DNA of 42,601 bases from assembly GCF_003201775.1 (NCBI RefSeq), contig NZ_QJJZ01000027.1:1-42601 (forward strand), written 5' to 3'. The position numbers were made by a program, and so were the translations under genes. The notes under the pieces were generated by a model that had not been told where the DNA came from, ran no database searches, and was given only the letters and a program-made list of their open reading frames with translations. Positions 26,449 to 34,730 of the stretch are shown one piece after another (position 1 is the first letter of the stretch; every line of letters begins with the position of its first letter). The DNA is from Arenibacter sp. ARW7G5Y1. Lineage in GTDB: Bacteria > Bacteroidota > Bacteroidia > Flavobacteriales > Flavobacteriaceae.

Positions 26449-27777
26449 TTAGACAGATATCATACTGCCAACTTCAACGCCTCTTACCATACCATCATCA
26501 TCAATTTCCGTAAGTCTTATTTCGTGTAGGGTATTCACTAGATTGGGGTTCCATGGTGTTTTTACCTTTACGTAATTTTCGGTAAAACCATGTATATAGC
26601 CTTCCTTGTTATCGGCTTCGTACAAAACTGTTCTGGTACTGCCCAGCTGTCCCTCATAGAAGGCCCTTCGTTTTTTAACGGAAAGTCCCCTTAACATTTT
26701 ACTCCTTTTATTTCTGACTTTCTTAGGCACTATTCCCTGTAATTCAACAGCCTTGGTGTTATCCCTTTCAGAATAGGTAAAAACGTGTAAATAGGAAATA
26801 TCCAGCGCATTGAGAAAATTATAGGTTTCCAAAAAATGTTCTTCGGTTTCCCCAGGAAAACCTACTATCACATCCACCCCGATACAGGCGTGTGGCATAA
26901 CTTCCCTTATTCTTTTAACCCGGTCTACATACAAATGGGTCAAATACCTTCTGCTCATCAATTTTAGAATGGCATCGCTGCCACTTTGCAATGGGATATG
27001 GAAGTGGGGCACAAAGGAATTGCTTTGCGCCACAAAATCTATGGTTTCATTTTTTAACAAATTGGGTTCAATGGAGGAGATTCGTAAGCGATGGATACCC
27101 TCTACCCTATCCAGTGCCTTTACCAGATCCAAAAAAGTATGCTCATGTTTTTTGTTGCCAAATTCCCCTTTTCCATAATCGCCGATATTAACTCCGGTAA
27201 GCACAATTTCCTTAATGCCCTTTGATGAGATTTCAGCGGCATTTTTTAGCACATTCTGAAGGGTATCACTCCGTGAAATGCCCCTTGCCAATGGAATAGT
27301 GCAATAAGTACATTTATAATCACAGCCGTCCTGCACCTTTAAAAAAGCCCTAGTACGATCACCTATGGCATAACTGCCTACATAAAAGTCGGCCTCTTCT
27401 ATTTCACAGGAATGTACTTCACCAAAGTCGTTCTTGGAAAGATCGTTGACATAGTCTGCAATTTTAAATTTTTCGGTGGCCCCCAAAACAAGATCAACAC
27501 CGTCTACGGCTGCCAGCTCTTCTGGTTTAAGCTGTGCATAACATCCTATGGCGGCAACAAAGGCATTAGGGTTGCTTTTCTGTGCTTGTTTAACGATGGA
27601 TTTAAATCGCTTGTCAGCATTTTCCGTAACGGAACAGGTATTGATGACATACATATCCGCATTTTCGGAAAAATCGACACGTTCAAAGCCTTCTTCTACC
27701 AAATCCCTAGCTATGGTTGAAGTTTCTGAGAAATTGAGCTTGCAGCCCAAAGTATAGAAAGCGACTTTTTTTTTCAT
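26449..27777 (-). CDS. mtaB: tRNA (N6-threonylcarbamoyladenosine-C2) methylthiotransferase MtaB
   Basis: This 442-residue radical-SAM enzyme converts t6A37 to ms2t6A37 in ANN-decoding tRNAs. The N-terminal UPF0004 domain has the cluster cysteines C12 (LGCKLN), C48 (NTCSV) and C79 (IGCYAQ). The radical-SAM core has C152, C156 and C159 in GCDYKCTYCTIP. HVFTYSERDNTKA is the typical MtaB form of the core end, and a TRAM domain occupies about 375-440. GCKLN and the HVFTYS block favour MtaB over MiaB or RimO. The gene is alone, with a likely -7 box 60 bp ahead. Confidence 0.95.
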   Translation of the reverse strand: MKKKVAFYTLGCKLNFSETSTIARDLVEEGFERVDFSENADMYVINTCSVTENADKRFKSIVKQAQKSNPNAFVAAIGCYAQLKPEELAAVDGVDLVLGATEKFKIADYVNDLSKNDFGEVHSCEIEEADFYVGSYAIGDRTRAFLKVQDGCDYKCTYCTIPLARGISRSDTLQNVLKNAAEISSKGIKEIVLTGVNIGDYGKGEFGNKKHEHTFLDLVKALDRVEGIHRLRISSIEPNLLKNETIDFVAQSNSFVPHFHIPLQSGSDAILKLMSRRYLTHLYVDRVKRIREVMPHACIGVDVIVGFPGETEEHFLETYNFLNALDISYLHVFTYSERDNTKAVELQGIVPKKVRNKRSKMLRGLSVKKRRAFYEGQLGSTRTVLYEADNKEGYIHGFTENYVKVKTPWNPNLVNTLHEIRLTEIDDDGMVRGVEVGSMISV

Positions 27778-27836
27778 CCTTGTTTCTCTTTGATGGAATC
27801 CAATTCGGATTCTATTATGTTAACCCAAAACGTTTG

Positions 27837-27844
27837 CAAATATA
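27837..27844 (-). promoter_or_regulatory. Possible -7 box of mtaB
   Basis: The minus strand reads TATATTTG here, matching TAnnTTTG, about 60 bp before the mtaB ATG. A TTG at the standard distance is missing. Confidence 0.4.
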
Positions 27845-27903
27845 CCAATATTTGGGAACCCATAGAATATGGCCAAGGCTTTGGTAATTTTATTCTGGAG
27901 AAG

Positions 27904-29079
27904 TTAATCCTTGCGCCACCGCTTGGTTTCCTCAAAAACGTGGTTTAAAATCTTGGCATCCATTTCATTAAATTCCACTCCCCTACGCGCCATCATTACC
28001 TTTGCGGCCTCATAAGCCTTTTGGGGTTGGTATGTAGAAAATCCGGAGGCACCTCCCCAGCTAAAACTAGGTACAAAATTCCTGGGGAATCCAGGAACAT
28101 AAATATTACAGTTGACACCTATCACCGTTCCGGTATTGAACATTGTATTTATGGCCGTTTTGCTATGATCGCCCATCATTAGTCCGCAAAATTGCAATCC
28201 GGTCTGTTGAAACTTCTCGGTATCGTAATTCCATAGACGTACCTTGGCGTAATTATTTTTTAAATTGGAATTGTTGGAATCGGCACCTATGTTGCACCAT
28301 TCCCCAAGTACCGAATTGCCTAGGTAGCCTTCGTGTCCTTTACTGGAGTATCCCAAAATAACGGTATTGCTAATTTCACCACATACCTTGCTATAAGGAC
28401 CAACCGTGGTTGGGCCGTAAATTCTGGCACCCATTTTTACTACGGCCTTTTCGCAAAGAGCGAAACCACCCCTAATTAGATTACCTTCCCATACTTCGGA
28501 ATTCTTGCCAAGGTAAATAGGTCCTTCGGAAGCGTTTAATATACTGTATTCAACACTGGCGCCTTCCTCCAAAAAAATATTCCCGGGGTTTACCAAACTA
28601 TTGGTTTTGGAAATAGGGGCACTTTTTCTGCCTTTGGTCAACAGATCAAAATCTGCCTGCATGGCCTCTCCATTTTTAGAAAAGATATCCCAAGTATTTT
28701 CAATTCTAATTATGGAACCTTCAAATTCCAAATGTTTATAGGTCGAGAAATCTACCTCTTCCTGAGTCTCCGTTGTATAAAAGGCTATAACTTCCTCCCC
28801 ATAAAACACGGCTTCCTTTTCCTTTAAGTTCATCACCAGGTTTACTAGGTCTGCATTGGGCAGGAAGGAGGCATTGATAAGTACGTTCTCCTCCATTTCC
28901 ACCATAGGAAATCTTTCTGAAAGATAATCCTCGGTTATTGTTGTGATGGTATTGCCAAGATATTTTTCCCATTTTTCCCGTATGGTCAAAATCCCGATTC
29001 TAATATCGGCAACCGGTCTGGTAAAAGTAAAGGGTAAAAGGGCCCTTCGTACCGTACCATCAAAAAGAATATAATTCAT
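27904..29079 (-). CDS. GlmU-family protein (Bacteroidetes-type sugar-nucleotidyltransferase/acetyltransferase)
   Basis: This 391-residue protein begins MNYILFDGTVRRALLPFTFT then RPVADIRIGILTIREKW, the signature opening of the Bacteroidetes GlmU-like family (TIGR03991, predicted UDP-GlcNAc diphosphorylase/GlcN-1-P acetyltransferase). The classical LAAGxGTRM pyrophosphorylase loop of GlmU is not found. The second half (about 170-340) is a left-handed beta-helix of hexapeptide repeats: PIYLGKNSEVWEGNLI, KMGARIYGPTTVGPYSKVCG, GNSVLGEWCNIGADSNNSN. A C-terminal helix follows. It probably acts in amino-sugar nucleotide synthesis, but activity of the divergent N-terminal half is uncertain. It lies 67 bp downstream of rpmE, separated by a terminator. 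Confidence 0.8.
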   Translation of the reverse strand: MNYILFDGTVRRALLPFTFTRPVADIRIGILTIREKWEKYLGNTITTITEDYLSERFPMVEMEENVLINASFLPNADLVNLVMNLKEKEAVFYGEEVIAFYTTETQEEVDFSTYKHLEFEGSIIRIENTWDIFSKNGEAMQADFDLLTKGRKSAPISKTNSLVNPGNIFLEEGASVEYSILNASEGPIYLGKNSEVWEGNLIRGGFALCEKAVVKMGARIYGPTTVGPYSKVCGEISNTVILGYSSKGHEGYLGNSVLGEWCNIGADSNNSNLKNNYAKVRLWNYDTEKFQQTGLQFCGLMMGDHSKTAINTMFNTGTVIGVNCNIYVPGFPRNFVPSFSWGGASGFSTYQPQKAYEAAKVMMARRGVEFNEMDAKILNHVFEETKRWRKD

Positions 29080-29100
29080 ACATCTAAATTAAAACAAAAA

Positions 29101-29122
29101 AAGTCACGCATATGCGTGACTT
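29101..29122 (-). terminator. rpmE intrinsic terminator
   Basis: A perfect 22-bp palindrome, AAGTCACGCATATGCGTGACTT, runs into a T-rich tract on the minus strand (CTTTTTTTGTTTT). It lies 24 bp past the rpmE stop. Confidence 0.88.
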
Positions 29123-29146
29123 AATAACTCTTTTGTAAAGAAAATA

Positions 29147-29398
29147 TTATTTTTTGAACTTATCGTATTTGCTCTTAAATTTATCGATACGTCCTGCAGT
29201 ATCCAAAAATTTGGCCTTACCGGTATAGAATGGGTGGGATGTTCTTGAAATTTCCAATTTAACCAATGGGTATTCAACTCCATCAACATCTAAAGTTTCT
29301 TTGGTATCGGCTGTGGATTTAGTGATGAAAACCTCTTCATTGGACATGTCCTTAAAGGCTACCAATCTATAATTCCCTGGATGTATATCTTTTTTCAT
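29147..29398 (-). CDS. rpmE2: 50S ribosomal protein L31, type B (zinc-free)
   Basis: This 83-residue protein starts [20 protein letters not shown] and contains [20 protein letters not shown], then [13 protein letters not shown], all hallmarks of L31 type B. It has no cysteine, so it is the C-minus form that does not bind zinc. In many bacteria this form replaces the zinc-binding L31 under zinc limitation; in Bacteroidetes it is often the only L31. A consensus promoter stands before it and a perfect palindromic terminator after it, so it is monocistronic. Confidence 0.95.
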   Translation of the reverse strand: MKKDIHPGNYRLVAFKDMSNEEVFITKSTADTKETLDVDGVEYPLVKLEISRTSHPFYTGKAKFLDTAGRIDKFKSKYDKFKK

Positions 29399-29433
29399 TG
29401 TAAAAACGTTTGTTCCTGCTTAATTTCGAGGTG

Positions 29434-29463
29434 CAAATTTAAATATTTTTCTGAAAAGAACAA
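29434..29463 (-). promoter_or_regulatory. rpmE promoter (Bacteroidetes sigma-A type)
   Basis: On the minus strand TTG (complement of 29461-29463), 19 bp, TAAATTTG (complement of 29434-29441): an exact TTG-N19-TAnnTTTG match. The start point expected about 7 bp downstream leaves a leader of about 28 nt. No Zur-like palindrome is evident. Confidence 0.78.
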
Positions 29464-29565
29464 CTTAAAACTTCAAAAAAGAAAAATAAAAATAACCTAT
29501 CTTTAAATGTAACAAATTTACCCTCTTTAATACTAACTATAAAAACCATTAAAAATTTAATCAAC

Positions 29566-30090
29566 ATGGAAAAAACCAAACCAAAAACAGGGAAATACGC
29601 TTTAACGTACGGACTCATCCTAGGTGCCGTAAGTGTAGTATTTATACTTATGTTATATTCGTTGGATATGCACTATCAGGGAGGGTCTATGGTCATGGGT
29701 ATCAGTATCTTGATCACCATAGCAATGATCGTAATTGGATTGATGCAATTTAAAAAGGACAACAACGGATTTATGTCCTTTGGGGAAGGATTAAAGATAG
29801 GGGTAGGTATTGGTCTGGTAGCCGGTATCATAGGTATTCTCTTCAATCAGATTTTGGCCGGGCTTATTGATCCGGAAATGATGAACAAGGCCATGGAGTA
29901 TCAAAAAGGGCTACTTGCGGAAAGTAGCAAAATGACCCCTGATCAAATTGAGGCCCAAATGGAAACGATTAAAAAATATAGTACACCTTCAATGCAGATC
30001 GTATTTGGGTTGGTTTATAGTGTCGTCGTAAGTTTTTTATTATCACTTATTCCAGCATTAATTTTAAAAAAGAAAGAAACTATTCAGTAA
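29566..30090 (+). CDS. DUF4199 membrane protein
   Basis: This 174-residue protein has four membrane helices (about 12-32, 42-60, 79-101 and 144-165). The loop between the third and fourth carries MEYQKGLLAESSKMTPDQIE, a charged helix. FKKDNNGFMSFGEGLKIGVG between helices 2 and 3 is the DUF4199 signature. The function is unknown; the family is confined mostly to Bacteroidetes. It precedes a DPM1-type glycosyltransferase by 35 bp, an order I recall as common in flavobacteria, so it may assist the same membrane process. That link is inference. Confidence 0.82.
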   Translation: MEKTKPKTGKYALTYGLILGAVSVVFILMLYSLDMHYQGGSMVMGISILITIAMIVIGLMQFKKDNNGFMSFGEGLKIGVGIGLVAGIIGILFNQILAGLIDPEMMNKAMEYQKGLLAESSKMTPDQIEAQMETIKKYSTPSMQIVFGLVYSVVVSFLLSLIPALILKKKETIQ

Positions 30091-30094
30091 TTTG

Positions 30095-30102
30095 TACTTT
30101 TG
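30095..30102 (+). promoter_or_regulatory. Possible -7 box before the glycosyltransferase
   Basis: TACTTTTG fits TAnnTTTG in the 35-bp gap between DUF4199 and the glycosyltransferase, 23 bp ahead of the ATG. No TTG lies at the normal distance, so it may be chance. Confidence 0.25.
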
Positions 30103-30125
30103 AAAAGATTTTCCATTAGTACCGA

Positions 30126-31082
30126 ATGAATATATCTATTATAATTCCCTTACTCAACGAAGAAGAATCGTTAACAGAACTGCATGATTGGATTGTACGC
30201 GTAATGCAATCCAATCATTTTTTATATGAAATACTTTTTATCGATGATGGAAGTACGGACACTTCTTGGGACATCATAACCCAATTGGGACGTTCCAATC
30301 CCAACGTTAAGGGAATACGTTTCCTGAGGAATTTTGGGAAATCGCAGGCCCTTCATGCCGGATTTAAGGCTGCCCAAGGCGATGTGGTGATCACTATGGA
30401 TGCAGACCTACAGGATAACCCGGAGGAAATCCCAGAATTATATCAAATGATCGTTGAAGGGGGATTTGATCTTATTTCCGGATGGAAGAAAAAAAGATTC
30501 GACTCCATCATAAGCAAAAACCTTCCCTCCAAGTTATTTAACTGGGCTGCCCGCAAAACTTCGGGAGTTAGGTTGCACGATTTTAATTGTGGCCTTAAGG
30601 CGTATAGAAAGGAGGTTGTAAAAACCATTGAAGTCTCTGGGGAGATGCACCGTTATATCCCTGTTTTGGCCAAAAGCGCCGGATTTAACAAAATTGATGA
30701 AAAGGTAGTACAACATCAGGCCAGAAAATACGGGAAGACCAAATTTGGAATGGACCGGTTTATCAATGGATTTTTGGATCTGATCACGATCTGGTTTGTT
30801 TCCAAGTTTGGGAAACGTCCCATGCACCTTTTTGGAGCCTTAGGGGTATTAATGTTTACCATAGGTTTTGGTTTTGCCCTTTATTTGGGAATGGATAAGT
30901 TATTCATAAACCCCTTGGGACGGCTTATAACAGAACGCCCCCAATTCTATATAGCACTGGTAGCCATGATTATAGGAACACAACTTTTCCTTGCAGGATT
31001 TTTAGGGGAAATAATGGTGAGATCACGTAAGAATGAAACCCGTTACAATATCACCGAAGAAATAAATCTCACCGAAAAATAA
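30126..31082 (+). CDS. Family 2 glycosyltransferase with two membrane helices (DPM1/GtrB/ArnC-like)
   Basis: This is a 318-residue enzyme. The N-terminal GT-A domain (about 1-225) has IIPLLNEEESL, LFIDDGSTDTS (nucleotide binding) and the metal motif MDADLQDNPEE. VQHQARKYGKTKFG lies at the acceptor side. Two membrane helices (about 232-255 and 275-298) follow, as in bacterial proteins that transfer a sugar from a nucleotide donor to undecaprenyl or dolichyl phosphate. The product would be a lipid-linked monosaccharide on the inner membrane used for surface glycans. The donor is unknown. It is followed by a phosphosugar mutase that could supply sugar-1-phosphate. Confidence 0.88.
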   Translation: MNISIIIPLLNEEESLTELHDWIVRVMQSNHFLYEILFIDDGSTDTSWDIITQLGRSNPNVKGIRFLRNFGKSQALHAGFKAAQGDVVITMDADLQDNPEEIPELYQMIVEGGFDLISGWKKKRFDSIISKNLPSKLFNWAARKTSGVRLHDFNCGLKAYRKEVVKTIEVSGEMHRYIPVLAKSAGFNKIDEKVVQHQARKYGKTKFGMDRFINGFLDLITIWFVSKFGKRPMHLFGALGVLMFTIGFGFALYLGMDKLFINPLGRLITERPQFYIALVAMIIGTQLFLAGFLGEIMVRSRKNETRYNITEEINLTEK

Positions 31083-31121
31083 ATGATAATTCTTTGTATT
31101 TTTAAGAACATATAATACCAA

Positions 31122-32837
31122 ATGACTATGGATGCCATATTGAAAAATGCGAAAAATTGGTTGACCGATTTTTTTGACGACAAGACTAAGAACGAGATTC
31201 AAAATTTAATAGATAATAATACAGAAGAATTAAAAGACCGCTTTTACAAGAATTTGGAATTTGGCACTGGAGGCATGCGCGGAATAATGGGTGCCGGTAC
31301 CAATAGGATCAATAAATATACCTTGGGGAAAAGTACGCAAGGCCTCAGCAACTACTTAAATCAAGTATACAATAACGAACAGGTAAAAGTGGTCATAGCC
31401 TATGACTGTAGGCATAATAGTGACACTTTGGCCAGGACCGTTGCCCAAGTATTTGCTGCCAATGGAATTAAAGTGTTCCTTTTTTCGGAATTGAGGACTA
31501 CCCCGGAATTATCGTTTGCCGTGAAATACCTTAATTGCCATGCAGGAATTGTTTTAACCGCTTCGCACAACCCACCGGAATACAATGGATACAAAGTTTA
31601 CTGGACCGATGGGGGACAAATAGTTCCGCCTCAGGACGGCGCCATAGTTAGCGAAATAAATAGCCTTGATTTTGAAGATATCAAATTCAATGCGGACGAA
31701 AGTTTAATAGAATTAATAGATAAAAAGGTGGATGAAGCCTTTATTGAGGCTTCGGTTAAAAATGGCAACTTCAATGCCAAGGACAAGGACAATTTTAAAA
31801 TAGTGTTTACCTCCCTTCATGGCACCTCCATTACAGTGATTCCCGAGGTACTTGAAAGGGCTGGGTATAAGAACGTGACCGTTATTGAGGAACAGGCAAA
31901 ACCGGATGGTAATTTCCCCACGGTAGTATCGCCCAACCCCGAGGAACCAGAGGCCCTGTCCATGGCCATTAAAAGGGCGGAGGAAATAAGTGCGGATATG
32001 GTGATTGGTACCGATCCGGATAGTGACCGTCTGGGAGTGGCAGTTCGTAACCTCGAAGGAGAAATGGTGATATTGAACGGCAACCAGACAATGATCATGA
32101 TGACCAAGTTTTTGTTGGACCAAAGAAAGAAAAAAGGAATTACAGGAAAGGAATTTATTGCGTCCACCATTGTTTCTACACCTATGATGGATTCCCTTGC
32201 CAAGGGCTATGGAGTGGAATGCAAGACCGCCCTTACAGGTTTTAAATGGATAGCCAAAATGATCAAGGATTTCCCGGACCAGCCTTTCATTGGCGGTGGT
32301 GAGGAAAGTTTTGGTTTTATGGTAGGAGATTTTGTACGCGATAAGGATGCCGTTACCTCTACCCTATTGGCATGTGAAATTGGAGCGAACGCCAAAGCCA
32401 ATGGAAGTTCCTTCTATAAGGATTTAATAGATTGCTATGTGGACTATGGGTTCTTTAAGGAAAAATTGATTTCCTTGACCAAAAAAGGCATGTCGGGAGC
32501 GGAAGAAATAAACCGGATGATGATCGATTTTAAGGATAATCCCGTTGAAGCCATCGATGGTTCCAAAGTGGTGACCGTGGAGGATTACAATACGGCCACC
32601 TCTAAAAATGTACTGACTGGCAAGGTAACCCCCATAGATATTCCAAAATCGAACGTATTGATCTATATTACCGAAGACGGTACAAAAATGGCGGCCAGAC
32701 CTAGCGGGACCGAGCCTAAGATCAAGTTTTATTTTAGCATCAATACAGCTTTGAAGAATGCAGCCGATTTTAAGAAAGTAGATGCCGAGTTGGATGCTAA
32801 AATTGAAAGAATCCTTAAAGAACTGAATTTAGGTTAA
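31122..32837 (+). CDS. Phosphoglucomutase/phosphomannomutase-type phosphosugar mutase
   Basis: This 571-residue enzyme interconverts hexose 1- and 6-phosphates. It has the active phosphoserine in TASHNPPEYNG (Ser148), the metal loop GTDPDSDRLG (Asp298, Asp300, Asp302), the sugar-binding loop GGGEESFGF (about 390) and the phosphate-binding RPSGTEPKIKFY near the C-terminus. The length agrees with the PGM2/PMM group in Bacteroidetes. An ATG two codons downstream is an equally plausible start. Its stop overlaps the ABC exporter start by 1 bp (TAATG), coupling the two. It is cytoplasmic and provides precursors for nucleotide sugars. Confidence 0.93.
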   Translation: MTMDAILKNAKNWLTDFFDDKTKNEIQNLIDNNTEELKDRFYKNLEFGTGGMRGIMGAGTNRINKYTLGKSTQGLSNYLNQVYNNEQVKVVIAYDCRHNSDTLARTVAQVFAANGIKVFLFSELRTTPELSFAVKYLNCHAGIVLTASHNPPEYNGYKVYWTDGGQIVPPQDGAIVSEINSLDFEDIKFNADESLIELIDKKVDEAFIEASVKNGNFNAKDKDNFKIVFTSLHGTSITVIPEVLERAGYKNVTVIEEQAKPDGNFPTVVSPNPEEPEALSMAIKRAEEISADMVIGTDPDSDRLGVAVRNLEGEMVILNGNQTMIMMTKFLLDQRKKKGITGKEFIASTIVSTPMMDSLAKGYGVECKTALTGFKWIAKMIKDFPDQPFIGGGEESFGFMVGDFVRDKDAVTSTLLACEIGANAKANGSSFYKDLIDCYVDYGFFKEKLISLTKKGMSGAEEINRMMIDFKDNPVEAIDGSKVVTVEDYNTATSKNVLTGKVTPIDIPKSNVLIYITEDGTKMAARPSGTEPKIKFYFSINTALKNAADFKKVDAELDAKIERILKELNLG

Positions 32838-34657
32838 TGGAATATTTTAAAAAGATTCTTCGCTTTGCGAAACCCTATAAAAAATTTGCTTTTTCAAATA
32901 TAATTGCCAACATTTTATATGCGTTATTTAGTACTCTAGCAATGCTCTCCTTGTTTCCAATGTTAACCGTACTGTTTAAACAAACAAAGGCGGTTACGGT
33001 AAAGCCCAATTGGACTAGTATTGTGGATACTCAGAAATACTTGGAGTCATATCTTAACTATTACGTTACGCAGAAGCTTGGTGATGACCAAGGGCAGTTA
33101 CTTATGATAATGGTCGGTCTAGTCATTGGTATGTTTTTCTTAAAAAACTTTTTTGGTTATCTAGCCATGTATTTTATCACTTTTCTTAGAAATGGTGTTT
33201 TAAAAGATTTGCGAAATGCTCTTTACGCAAAAACAATTGACTTGCCAATTGGTTTCTATTCTGAAAAAAGAAAAGGGGATACTATTGCTAGAATTACCTC
33301 CGATGTATTAGAGATTCAGCATTCATTTCTTTCTGTTTTAGAACTAATTGTAAGAGAGCCTCTTACCATTATTTTTACCATACTCGCTATGGTAGCCCTT
33401 AGTCCCAAATTGACTTTATTTGTATTTATTTTTCTTCCTCTATCGGGATTTCTTATTTCTTTAATTGGGAAATCGTTAAAACGAAAGTCCGATAAGGTAC
33501 AAAAAGAGCAAGGTTATTTTTTATCCATTCTTGAAGAAACTCTAGGTGGTTTAAGAGTTATAAAAGCGTTTAACGCTGAAGGGCGATTTAATTCTGTTTT
33601 TCAGAAATCTACTTCAAGATTTTATAGATTTTCCAACAGTCTTTTAAATAGACAAAATTTAGCCTCACCATCAAGTGAATTTTTGGGCATAACTGTAATT
33701 GGGATTTTGTTATGGTATGGCGGACGTATGGTATTGGTTGAAAAATCATTGGAAGCAAGTGTTTTTATCACTTATATGGGATTAGCATATCAAATTCTTA
33801 CCCCTGCAAAAGCTATTAGTAAAGCTTCCTACGGTGTAAAAAAAGGAAATGCTGCTGCGGAACGGGTATTGGAAATTTTGGAAACGGAAAATCCAATTGT
33901 TGAAAGGCAGGAGGCTGTGGTAAAACCTACATTCGATAAGGGAATAGATATTAAAGATGTTTCCTTTAAGTACGAGGATGAGTATGTGTTGAAGAATTTT
34001 AACCTAAAGGTTCCCAAAGGTCAGACCGTGGCATTGGTAGGCCAATCCGGAAGCGGAAAAAGTACTATTGCCAACCTAATGACCCGCTTTTATGATGTGA
34101 ATGATGGGGAGATAAAAATTGACGGTATCGATATTCGGGATTTTAGCAAAAAATCACTTCGCAATTTAATGGGACTCGTTACCCAAGATTCCATTTTGTT
34201 CAACGACACCGTTAAAAACAATATCGGACTTGGTAAAGAAAATGCCACGGATGATGAAATAATCGAGGCTGCCAAAATAGCCAATGCCCACGATTTTATT
34301 AGTGAACTTCCCCATGGGTATGATACCAATATTGGGGATAGTGGAAATAAATTAAGTGGTGGACAAAAGCAAAGGCTATCCATTGCCAGGGCCGTTCTTA
34401 AAAATCCGCCCATTATGATTCTGGACGAGGCTACCTCTGCCCTGGATACCGAAAGCGAAAGATTGGTTCAGGATGCCCTGGAAAAAATGATGCAGAATAG
34501 AACCTCCATCGTGATAGCGCATAGACTTTCCACGATACAAAATGCCAATACCATAGTGGTTTTACAAAAGGGTGAGATTGTGGAACAAGGTTCCCACACA
34601 CAACTAATGGAAAAGGACGGGGTCTATAAAAAGTTGGTTACCATGCAGTCTTTCTAA
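32837..34657 (+). CDS. MsbA-like ABC exporter (fused membrane and ATPase domains)
   Basis: This 606-residue half-transporter has six membrane helices in residues about 18-320 and an ATPase domain from about 365. Walker A is GQSGSGKST, the signature LSGGQKQRLSIARA, Walker B MILDEATSALD, and the H-loop is in VIAHRLST. This is the layout of lipid-A flippase MsbA and related multidrug exporters. Here the extracytoplasmic loop after helix 1 is longer than in E. coli MsbA (about 45-95). It overlaps the phosphosugar mutase by 1 bp and follows a lipid-linked-sugar glycosyltransferase, so export of a lipid or glycolipid is a fair guess, though a drug exporter cannot be ruled out. Confidence 0.88.
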   Translation: MEYFKKILRFAKPYKKFAFSNIIANILYALFSTLAMLSLFPMLTVLFKQTKAVTVKPNWTSIVDTQKYLESYLNYYVTQKLGDDQGQLLMIMVGLVIGMFFLKNFFGYLAMYFITFLRNGVLKDLRNALYAKTIDLPIGFYSEKRKGDTIARITSDVLEIQHSFLSVLELIVREPLTIIFTILAMVALSPKLTLFVFIFLPLSGFLISLIGKSLKRKSDKVQKEQGYFLSILEETLGGLRVIKAFNAEGRFNSVFQKSTSRFYRFSNSLLNRQNLASPSSEFLGITVIGILLWYGGRMVLVEKSLEASVFITYMGLAYQILTPAKAISKASYGVKKGNAAAERVLEILETENPIVERQEAVVKPTFDKGIDIKDVSFKYEDEYVLKNFNLKVPKGQTVALVGQSGSGKSTIANLMTRFYDVNDGEIKIDGIDIRDFSKKSLRNLMGLVTQDSILFNDTVKNNIGLGKENATDDEIIEAAKIANAHDFISELPHGYDTNIGDSGNKLSGGQKQRLSIARAVLKNPPIMILDEATSALDTESERLVQDALEKMMQNRTSIVIAHRLSTIQNANTIVVLQKGEIVEQGSHTQLMEKDGVYKKLVTMQSF

Positions 34658-34706
34658 GCCTTTTTATGGCTTTGTACAATAAGGAATTACACTAGAGGAT
34701 TGTGGT

Positions 34707-34730
34707 GTGGCACTCATGGATCAGTGCCAC
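34707..34730. other. Hairpin between the ABC exporter and the DUF6340 gene
   Basis: GTGGCACT (34707-34714) pairs with AGTGCCAC (34723-34730) over an 8-nt loop, touching the minus-strand stop codon. No T-run follows on either strand, so it may be a weak terminator or an RNA 3'-end stabiliser for convergent transcripts. Confidence 0.5.
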
